A DNA stretch of 7,998 bases from Clostridium sp. CAG:575 (GTDB taxonomy: Bacteria; Bacillota; Clostridia; TANB77; CAG-508), in contig FR884553.1 of NCBI GenBank assembly GCA_000435535.1, positions 21,001-28,998 on the forward strand, in the 5' to 3' direction. Made by a program: the position numbers and the translations under genes. Shown here in pieces: positions 1 to 5,346 of the stretch. The notes beneath the pieces were generated by a model. The model was not told the DNA's origin. It saw only the letters and a list, made by a program, of their open reading frames with translations, and did not search any database. Every line of letters begins with the position of its first letter. Position 1 is the first letter of the stretch.

Positions 1-771
1 TTCATTATTTTCTTTCGAATATATTTTATAACTGCTTATATATTTTGAAGTTAGAGTTACCATATTTACACTATATTGACCTTCTGCTAATTCTAATTTT
101 GATAAATCAATATATGGTTCATTATTAACATCTAATACCTGAGCATTGAATACGTTATCATTTGTATCATCTACTATTTCTAAAAACATTTCTTTTATTT
201 CTTCATTTGCTTTTATGTTTAAATATATTTTATCTTTTTCTGAAAATGTTGTTGTATCACCTATTATAGAAATTTTATCTAATGTAATACTATTTTTTAC
301 AGTAAAACTAATGTCATCATTTAATTTTCTATGATCTTCTATAGAAGATGTATCTTTACTGTAAAATATATAATTATTTTCTGTGCTTCCTCCTCCAGCA
401 TCTGAACATAAATATACAAAATCTAAATTATATGTTCCTTCATATAATTTTAGTGTTCCAGATGTTTGAATATCTGAAAGACTTATATAATACTTATCAT
501 TTTCTTTCTGTGCATGTAATAATAATCCTGTTGATTCATTGTCTAAGTTTTCATAATTAAAGGCTAATGAAATAAATTTTACATCGCCTGTCGTTTTAAT
601 ATCAAAATATATTTTATCTTTTTCTGAAAATGTTGTTGTATCACCGATTATAGAAATTTTATCTAATGTCATGTCTACATTGTCTAATTTATCTTCAGCT
701 TTGACTAAAGTATTAGAAAAAACTATTATTCCTATTATTAGTAGTATATTAATTAAAATTTTATTTTTCAT
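1..771 (-). CDS. Secreted repeat-containing protein, N-terminal part (gene continues past the left edge)
   Basis: I do not recognise the family. The frame is open from ATG 769-771 to base 1 (257 codons), so the C-terminus lies outside the window. Residues 1-25 look like a signal peptide: a Lys pair, a hydrophobic Ile/Leu core, then VKA before EDKLDN. Two domains of about 128 residues follow, starting near residues 35 and 163. Both open with the same TLDKISIIGDTTTFSEKDKI segment, then diverge, but share a Y-I-(S/D)-LS pattern, an (E)G-(T/Q)-Y-(N/S) strand and a closing Y-(I/K)-(F/I)-YSK. This alternation of polar and hydrophobic residues suggests an extracellular beta-sandwich, which is inference. 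The ribosome binding site AAGGAG (780-785) sits 8 nt before the ATG. The gene starts only 15 bp after the rfbC stop with no terminator between, so it is probably cotranscribed with the rhamnose genes. No anchor motif is visible in the part present. Confidence 0.8.
   Translation of the reverse strand, partial: MKNKILINILLIIGIIVFSNTLVKAEDKLDNVDMTLDKISIIGDTTTFSEKDKIYFDIKTTGDVKFISLAFNYENLDNESTGLLLHAQKENDKYYISLSDIQTSGTLKLYEGTYNLDFVYLCSDAGGGSTENNYIFYSKDTSSIEDHRKLNDDISFTVKNSITLDKISIIGDTTTFSEKDKIYLNIKANEEIKEMFLEIVDDTNDNVFNAQVLDVNNEPYIDLSKLELAEGQYSVNMVTLTSKYISSYKIYSKENNE
221..285 (-). repeat. 65-bp near-identical intragenic repeat, copy 2
   Basis: Second copy of the segment at 605-669, at the start of the second domain. 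Even wobble positions are conserved apart from one base. That fits recent duplication or gene conversion rather than selection on the protein alone. Confidence 0.9.
605..669 (-). repeat. 65-bp near-identical intragenic repeat, copy 1
   Basis: This segment encodes the opening of the first domain of the secreted repeat protein. It matches 221-285 over 65 bp with a single mismatch (base 646: ATC here, ATA in the other copy). The offset of 384 bp equals 128 codons, so the reading frame is kept. The flanking parts of the two domains are much more diverged. Confidence 0.9.
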
Positions 772-786
772 ATGTATATCTCCTTT

Positions 787-1365
787 TTATAATTTTTTAA
801 ATAAATCTGTTCCTTTTAATTCCTTTAAAGATGGCCATTTTCCATCTTTTTCTGATGTTAGTAAGTCTTCTGGTTTTAAATCTCCCATAGGCCATTCAAT
901 TGCAACATCAGGGTCATTCCATTTAAGTCCACCTTCTGCTTCATGATTATATACATCATCACATTTGTATGCAAATTCAGCTTCATCTGATAATACTAAA
1001 AATCCATGTGCAAATCCTTTTGGTATCATAAACATTTTTTTATTTTCTTCTGTTAATATAACACCTTCCCATTTTCCATATGTTTTGCTTCCTGGTCTCA
1101 AATCTACTGCAACATCAAATACTTCTCCTTTTATACATCTTACTAACTTTGCTTGAGTGTTTTCTTTTTGAAAATGTAATCCTCTTAAAACACCTTTTTT
1201 AGATTTTGATTGGTTGTCTTGTACAAAGTCATAATTTAGTCCTATTTCTTCAAAGTCAGCTTTGCTATAAGTTTCCATGAAATATCCTCTGTTATCGCCA
1301 AATACTGTTGGTTCTACAATACATACTCCTTCAATAGATGTGTCTATTCTTTTGAATTTTCCCAT
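787..1365 (-). CDS. rfbC: dTDP-4-dehydrorhamnose 3,5-epimerase (RmlC/RfbC)
   Basis: This cytoplasmic enzyme epimerises C3 and C5 of dTDP-4-keto-6-deoxyglucose, the third step of dTDP-L-rhamnose synthesis. The 192-residue cupin-type protein is about the usual family length. Visible motifs are GDNRGYFMETY (23-33), QDNQSKSKKGVLRGLHFQ (49-66) with the conserved catalytic-type His64, the VDLRPGSKTYGKW stretch (88-99), IPKGFAHGF (114-122) and the Tyr-rich FAYKCDDVYN (131-140) containing the conserved tyrosine region. The open frame extends upstream to 1416, but I chose ATG 1363-1365. It has GGAG (1375-1378) 9 nt upstream and yields the normal MGKFKRID N-terminus, whereas the extra upstream residues come from the palindromic repeat region. 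It lies 77 bp after rfbA, with a REP-like element in the gap, and 15 bp before the next gene. Confidence 0.96.
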   Translation of the reverse strand: MGKFKRIDTSIEGVCIVEPTVFGDNRGYFMETYSKADFEEIGLNYDFVQDNQSKSKKGVLRGLHFQKENTQAKLVRCIKGEVFDVAVDLRPGSKTYGKWEGVILTEENKKMFMIPKGFAHGFLVLSDEAEFAYKCDDVYNHEAEGGLKWNDPDVAIEWPMGDLKPEDLLTSEKDGKWPSLKELKGTDLFKKL

Positions 1366-1410
1366 TTTTATTATCTCCATTCTTTTTTGACATTTTTTGA
1401 CAAGATTTTG

Positions 1411-1438
1411 GAACAAATTTCCTACGTCCCCCTTGTTC
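1411..1438. repeat. 28-bp REP-like palindromic element with ACGTCCCC core (copy A)
   Basis: The outer arms GAACAA (1411-1416) and TTGTTC (1433-1438) are perfect reverse complements. They enclose a 16-nt loop containing ACGTCCCC (1424-1431) followed by one more C. The element starts 5 bp after the rfbA stop codon in the direction of transcription. A second element of the same length and core position lies at 2367-2394, but with a different stem. Next to copy A, 1384-1402 carries two direct TTTTTTGACA-type units. The likeness to REP sequences mobilised by Y1 tyrosine transposases (RAYTs) is inference; no transposase is in the window. Confidence 0.6.
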
Positions 1439-1442
1439 TATT

Positions 1443-2315
1443 TTATTTTATTAATGCTTTTAAATATTTTCCATAGTCTGTTTTCATATATTTATCAGCT
1501 AGTTTAGATAATTCTTCTGCTGTTATCCAACCATTTTGAAATGCTATTTCTTCTGGGCAACATACTTGCATTCCTTGCCTTTTCTCAATTGTTTGAACAA
1601 AACTTGCTGTTTCTAGTAATGCATCATGTGTTCCTGTATCAAACCATGTCATTCCTCTTCCAAATGTTTCAACATATAGTTTGTTCATTTTCATGTATTC
1701 TTCATTTACTGTTGTTATTTCTAATTCTCCTCTTGCAGATGGTTGTACATTTTTTGCTATTTCTATAACGTCATTTGTATAAAAGTATAATCCTGGTACT
1801 GCATAGTTTGATTTTGGATTTTCTGGTTTTTCTTCTATTGATATAGCTTTTCCATCTTCATCTATTTCAACTACTCCATATGCTCTTGGATCTTTTACTT
1901 GATATCCAAATATTGTAGATTCATTTTCTCTTTCATTTGCTCTTTTTAGCATTTCTGATAAGTGTGATCCATAGAACATATTGTCTCCTAAAATCATTGC
2001 AACATTATCTTGTCCTATAAAATCTTCTCCTATTATAAATGCTTCTGCAAGTCCATTTGGTTTTTCTTGAATTTTATATTTAAATTTCATTCCCCATTGT
2101 GAACCGTCTCCTAATAATGTTTTAAATGTTTCATTATCTCTTGGAGTTGTTATAATTAATACTTCTCTTATTCCTGCTTCCATCAATACTGATAGTGGAT
2201 AATAAATCATTGGTTTGTCATAAACTGGCATAATTTGTTTTGATATAGCATGTGTTAGTGGATATAATCTTGTTCCACTTCCCCCTGCTAAAATAATTCC
2301 TTTTCTGTTTTTCAT
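1443..2315 (-). CDS. rfbA: Glucose-1-phosphate thymidylyltransferase (RmlA/RfbA)
   Basis: This enzyme makes dTDP-glucose and pyrophosphate from dTTP and glucose-1-phosphate, the first committed and usually feedback-inhibited step of dTDP-rhamnose synthesis. The 290-residue length is typical. The nucleotidyltransferase signature [11 protein letters not shown] lies at 11-21. [17 protein letters not shown] (26-42) follows, with LGDNMFYG (109-116) carrying metal-binding Asp111, EEKP (161-164), and WFDTGTH (224-230) carrying the second metal-site Asp227. AAGGA (2323-2327) precedes the ATG by 7 nt, which fixes the start. The gene lies 57 bp after rfbD and probably shares its promoter. I see no truncation or unusual residue. 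Confidence 0.97.
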   Translation of the reverse strand: MKNRKGIILAGGSGTRLYPLTHAISKQIMPVYDKPMIYYPLSVLMEAGIREVLIITTPRDNETFKTLLGDGSQWGMKFKYKIQEKPNGLAEAFIIGEDFIGQDNVAMILGDNMFYGSHLSEMLKRANERENESTIFGYQVKDPRAYGVVEIDEDGKAISIEEKPENPKSNYAVPGLYFYTNDVIEIAKNVQPSARGELEITTVNEEYMKMNKLYVETFGRGMTWFDTGTHDALLETASFVQTIEKRQGMQVCCPEEIAFQNGWITAEELSKLADKYMKTDYGKYLKALIK

Positions 2316-2366
2316 TTTTAATTCCTTATATAATATATTTAGGTTTTTTAAATGGATTTACCCATA

Positions 2367-2394
2367 AACCAATTAAAGAACGTCCCCATTGGTT
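2367..2394. repeat. 28-bp REP-like palindromic element with ACGTCCCC core (copy B), overlapping the end of rfbD
   Basis: The arms AACCAAT (2367-2373) and ATTGGTT (2388-2394) are perfect 7-bp reverse complements around a 14-nt loop. The core ACGTCCCC (2380-2387) is at exactly the same offset within 28 bp as in copy A (1411-1438). A further GGTTT (2342-2346) could pair with AAACC (2366-2370), so the element may be two linked hairpins sharing the GGTT/AACC arm. Read on the minus strand in the rfbD frame it encodes the last residues TNGDVL and the TAA stop. Confidence 0.6.
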
Positions 2395-3248
2395 GATTCT
2401 GCTAAATATCTTTTTAATCCGTCTTTCCATTCTGGTACATTAATTCCACATGCTTCTAATTTTGCTTTTGACATTTGTGAGTTAAATGGTCTTTTGGCTT
2501 GTGTAATTTTCATCATTTCTATATATTCTTCTGTTGTAACTGGATTTACTTTACATTCAATTCCTTGTTCTTTTAAAATTTCTTTTGTAAATTCATACCA
2601 TGTTGTATATCCTTCATTTGTAGCATTGTATACTCCATATGGTATTTGTTTTTTTACTGCTTGATATATTATTTCAGTTAAGTCTTTTGCATATGTTGGG
2701 CTTCCATGCTGGTCTGCTACTACATTTATTTCGTCTCTTGTTGTTCCTAATTTTGTCATTGTTTTTACAAAATTATTTCCTCCAATTCCATATAGCCAAG
2801 CTGTTCTAAAAATGTAATATTCATCCATATTCTTTTCTATTCCTTGTTCTCCATGTAGTTTAGTTATTCCATAAACTGTTACTGGTTCTTTTTTATCATC
2901 TTCTTTGTAATCTTTTGAAATATCTAAATCTCCACCAAATACATAATCTGTTGATACATGTACTAGTTTAGCTCCTGCTTTTTTTGCAGCTTTTGCTAAG
3001 TTTGTTGGTCCATCTCCATTTATTTTATCTGCTAATTCATAACATTCTTCAGCTTTATCTACTGCTGTAAACGCTGCACAATTTATAATATAATCTGGTT
3101 TTAAATTTGTTACATATTCTAAAACAGCTTCTTCGTTTGTTATATCTAATTCTGCAACATCTGTTGTTATAATTTCATTTTCTATAGCAAATTTTTCTTT
3201 TACTTCTTTTGCAAGCATTCCATTTGCTCCTGTTATTAATATTTTCAT
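2373..3248 (-). CDS. rfbD: dTDP-4-dehydrorhamnose reductase (RmlD/RfbD)
   Basis: This short-chain dehydrogenase uses NAD(P)H to reduce dTDP-4-keto-L-rhamnose to dTDP-L-rhamnose, the last pathway step. The protein is 291 residues, normal for the family. It shows the nucleotide-binding GANGMLA (7-13), INCAAFTAVDKAE (55-67), the STDYVFGG catalytic region (99-106), the YGITK Tyr126-Lys130 pair, FRTAWLYG (147-154), and the substrate-side RPFNSQMSKAKL (253-264). The frame is open to 3350, but I start at ATG 3246-3248 (MKILITGANG), with GAAAGAAGG (3257-3265) ending 8 nt upstream. The extra 34 codons look nothing like the family and would cover the promoter. Oddity: the C-terminal TNGDVL and the stop codon are supplied by palindromic element B, so the original end has probably been replaced. 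Confidence 0.96.
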   Translation of the reverse strand: MKILITGANGMLAKEVKEKFAIENEIITTDVAELDITNEEAVLEYVTNLKPDYIINCAAFTAVDKAEECYELADKINGDGPTNLAKAAKKAGAKLVHVSTDYVFGGDLDISKDYKEDDKKEPVTVYGITKLHGEQGIEKNMDEYYIFRTAWLYGIGGNNFVKTMTKLGTTRDEINVVADQHGSPTYAKDLTEIIYQAVKKQIPYGVYNATNEGYTTWYEFTKEILKEQGIECKVNPVTTEEYIEMMKITQAKRPFNSQMSKAKLEACGINVPEWKDGLKRYLAESTNGDVL

Positions 3249-3282
3249 ATTATTAACCTTCTTTCTTTTGATTTTCTTTAAT

Positions 3283-3311
3283 ATAATACCATTAAATGAC
3301 AAAAAGTACAA
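3283..3311 (-). promoter_or_regulatory. Probable sigma-A-type promoter for rfbD-rfbA-rfbC
   Basis: On the minus strand, TTGTAC (3306-3311) is followed by a 17-bp spacer and TATTAT (3283-3288). A TG-n immediately before the hexamer makes an extended -10. It lies about 35 bp upstream of the rfbD ATG, inside the 131-bp gap after the DUF2142 gene. The -35 is a poor match, so the extended -10 is the main support. No operator is evident. Confidence 0.5.
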
Positions 3312-3379
3312 GAGTTTCCAATTACTTTGTATCACAATTTCATAAAACATTACATCTTTTTTTGTTTTTTGTAAAGTTT

Positions 3380-5047
3380 TTATAATGTTATAATCATTGA
3401 AAGCATATCTGCTAAAGCTAACATTCCACTTACTATAGCTATATCACTATATCCTTTTTCATCAGGTTTAATAGAGATTTTTGTACTATTTATACAGCCT
3501 AACAATAATGGTAGTATAGGAATTATATATCTAGCTTGATATCCATTAATAATGATATCTCCTACTTTGCTATATGCAAAATACAGAACAGATATAGTTA
3601 TAATTACAACAACACTATATGTAAAAATTAAAACAATTTTTTCTTTAAGTTTAAATGTATATGAAATATCTGTAATTGCTACACAAATAATATATATAAT
3701 TAATATTGCTCCTATTGGTATACTATTTATTCCATAAAAATCTGCTATATTTAGTCTCTGATACCATTCTATATTTAAAATATTCAATTTTATAAAATAT
3801 CCATATACTTTAACTATATGAGTCGGATTTTCTTTTAGATAATTAACTTGTTGTAATGGACTAGCTTCTTCTATTCTATCATCTCCATCTGGATTATTAA
3901 ATAGTTGCTTTCCTTGTGTCAATCCAACTGTAAGTGCAATTGCAACAATTATAATTGTTGCAAACAATATTTTTTTATTTTGCTTAAATAATTTTATTAT
4001 TGGTAACATCAAACCAAGAGTAATAATACCAAAATATGAACCACCTTTACAAAGTAATATTGGTGCATATAAAACTACTGCTATTAGAAATTTCTTTAAA
4101 TTTATTTCTTCTTTAGATATCTTAAAAATATATGCTATAAAAATTCCTACAAATCCTAATGTCATTGTATCTGCAGAATACGATGATGCAAGTGTAAGTA
4201 CCATTGGCATCATATATATAACATAAAACAAATTCTTTTTAAATGGTAATAATTTAAACATAATGATCAGCATTATTGTATATACTAATATACTAGCCAT
4301 TCTTCCTGCTATAAATACATCAGCAAAACTACCGCCTAAAAATCTTGCCAAACACATTCCTATACTACTTGGCAAATATACAATAAAATTATAATTTGCT
4401 GGCGTCGAAAAAATGCTTTCATCTTGTGGTATTCTTTCAAGATTAAAATCACATTTTTTATCAAAATATTCCATTGCAACATCTATCATTGGTGTATTAA
4501 ATTGTATATTATTAAATGTTGTATCTGTTAATGCTTCATTTATATAATTAAAATTTCCAACACTAATATTTAATGCTGAAACAAAGTGTTTTTTCTCATC
4601 AATATTATGAAATGCATCTGTTGCTATAGAAAAAATACTCCCTGCCGCCATTGCTGTAATAATTATATTTTTTACATAATCTTTTGAAACATATAATAAA
4701 AATAATAATCCATTTATTTCTGCCATTATTATTAATATAAATTGGTATATATGTTGAATTTTAAAATACAAGTATATATCACATAGCAAAATAATTATCA
4801 TATATGTAATTATCATCTTTTTCTTTTTTGGCAAAATTCGCTTTGCTTCTTCTGAAATTTTTTTATAAAATATAATATACAACACTATTATTGTTGTATA
4901 TACAATAATTCTAAATAATGAAAAATTATAACTTCCATTCTCTACTATTGTCTTTAAATTGCAGAAACCTATTTCATATAAAAACAGATTTGCTAAAAAT
5001 AATAAAATTGTTATTGCATCTAATTCATCTATTTTTTTGCTTTTCAT
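3380..5047 (-). CDS. DUF2142 family polytopic membrane protein
   Basis: The 555-residue integral membrane protein has roughly 12-16 hydrophobic segments, for example 11-29, 43-61, 79-95, 99-120, 246-267, 273-290, 319-335, 360-376, 444-459, 470-490 and 535-555. The family call rests on features I associate with DUF2142: an early extracytoplasmic DExxH (DEKKH at 150-154), a YLPSSIGMCLARFLGGS stretch (224-240), SYSADTM (289-295), and GYQARYIIPILPLLLG (502-517) near the C-terminus. Members resemble GT-C glycosyltransferases and often sit in surface-polysaccharide clusters; their reaction is generally not established. Placement just before the dTDP-rhamnose genes makes assembly or modification of a rhamnose-containing wall polymer a reasonable inference. 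The ATG at 5045-5047 has an unusual leader: the strong GGGAG (5063-5067) is 15 nt away, and only a weak AGAAG lies closer. No in-frame start fits better. Confidence 0.8.
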   Translation of the reverse strand: MKSKKIDELDAITILLFLANLFLYEIGFCNLKTIVENGSYNFSLFRIIVYTTIIVLYIIFYKKISEEAKRILPKKKKMIITYMIIILLCDIYLYFKIQHIYQFILIIMAEINGLLFLLYVSKDYVKNIIITAMAAGSIFSIATDAFHNIDEKKHFVSALNISVGNFNYINEALTDTTFNNIQFNTPMIDVAMEYFDKKCDFNLERIPQDESIFSTPANYNFIVYLPSSIGMCLARFLGGSFADVFIAGRMASILVYTIMLIIMFKLLPFKKNLFYVIYMMPMVLTLASSYSADTMTLGFVGIFIAYIFKISKEEINLKKFLIAVVLYAPILLCKGGSYFGIITLGLMLPIIKLFKQNKKILFATIIIVAIALTVGLTQGKQLFNNPDGDDRIEEASPLQQVNYLKENPTHIVKVYGYFIKLNILNIEWYQRLNIADFYGINSIPIGAILIIYIICVAITDISYTFKLKEKIVLIFTYSVVVIITISVLYFAYSKVGDIIINGYQARYIIPILPLLLGCINSTKISIKPDEKGYSDIAIVSGMLALADMLSMIITL

Positions 5048-5083
5048 ATTTTTCTTCTTTTTCTCCCTTAATTTTCACTTTCA

Positions 5084-5089
5084 ATTATA
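5084..5089 (-). promoter_or_regulatory. Possible -10 box upstream of the DUF2142 gene
   Basis: The minus strand reads a perfect TATAAT about 37 bp before the DUF2142 ATG, just after the hairpin repeats that may end the lysozyme transcript. No convincing -35 is seen 16-18 bp upstream. In DNA this AT-rich a perfect -10 can occur by chance. Confidence 0.3.
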
Positions 5090-5129
5090 AAATTTAAATA
5101 ATTCTAAAAAATTCATTTTTTATTATTTT

Positions 5130-5275
5130 GTTAAGTTTCTACCTCGAATATATTATAAAAAAAAATTGGTAGATATCCTTAAAAAGGAAAACCAAATTTT
5201 TTTGTTAAGTTCCTACCTCGAATATATTATAAAAAAATTGGTGGATATCCTTAATAAGGGGAACCAAATTTTTTT
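5130..5275. repeat. Two tandem direct repeats (74 and 72 bp)
   Basis: Copy 1 is 5130-5203 and copy 2 is 5204-5275. They differ by about five substitutions (5138, 5171, 5183, 5188, 5189) and a 2-bp change in an A-run. Each contains GTTAAGT, TACCTCGAATATATTAT, an A-run, ATTGGT, GATATCCTT, AAGG, ACCAAAT and a T-run. The 17-mer TACCTCGAATATATTAT occurs a third time in inverted orientation at 5276-5292. No coding frame covers the array. Confidence 0.9.
5159..5203. terminator. Terminator-like hairpin in repeat copy 1
   Basis: AAAAAAATTGGT (5159-5170) pairs with ACCAAATTTTTTT (5191-5203) with one bulge. Inside, TCCTT (5176-5180) pairs with AAGGA (5184-5188) around AAA. Runs of A and T flank the stem on both sides, so either strand would give a stem followed by U residues. 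It is the second such structure met by transcripts leaving the lysozyme gene. GC content is low, so strength is uncertain. Confidence 0.45.
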
Positions 5276-5292
5276 ATAATATATTCGAGGTA
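5214..5292. terminator. 79-bp near-perfect inverted repeat, probable bidirectional terminator
   Basis: The left arm (5214-5242) begins TACCTCGAATATATTAT and ends ATTGGT. The right arm (5263-5292) is its reverse complement with one extra base. The 20-nt centre contains a nested CCTTA-A-TAAGG hairpin (5249-5259). GGT/ACC closing pairs with poly-T beyond them resemble an intrinsic terminator in both orientations. It lies 55 bp after the lysozyme stop codon. The extended arms are longer than a terminator needs, so a small palindromic mobile element is an alternative. Confidence 0.55.
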
Positions 5293-5346
5293 AAAAAGCC
5301 TTAATAACTACATATAAACAATTTTTAAAAATTAAAATTTTAGTAT

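Noticed and set aside
14..25. TCGAATATATTT near the left edge resembles the 17-mer of the intergenic repeats.
   Set aside because: It is a partial match within coding sequence (KIYSK) and lacks the TACC and T-run context; chance is likely at this base composition.
769..785. The minus strand reads AAGGAGATATACATATG, the same 17 bases as the leader used in common T7-based expression vectors.
   Set aside because: The flanks on both sides are native AT-rich sequence: the rfbC end upstream and a signal peptide without tag downstream. A strong Shine-Dalgarno with an AT-rich spacer can match by chance, so this is not taken as vector contamination.
146..1156. Plus-strand open frames at 146-334, 348-560, 671-946 and 965-1156.
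   Set aside because: They lie opposite the secreted repeat protein and rfbC, which have recognisable products or signal peptides, good ribosome binding sites and continuous frames on the minus strand.
3249..3350. A 34-residue N-terminal extension of RfbD.
   Set aside because: It would run through the probable promoter, has no family likeness, and precedes the canonical MKILITGANG start with its own ribosome binding site.
3312..3379. Looked for a terminator after the DUF2142 gene.
   Set aside because: No stem-loop of convincing length followed by a T-run is visible on the minus strand, so read-through into rfbD remains possible.
5130..5292. Repeats with a period of about 73 bp could suggest a CRISPR array.
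   Set aside because: There are only two direct copies. Nearly the whole unit is repeated with no distinct spacers, and no cas gene is present.
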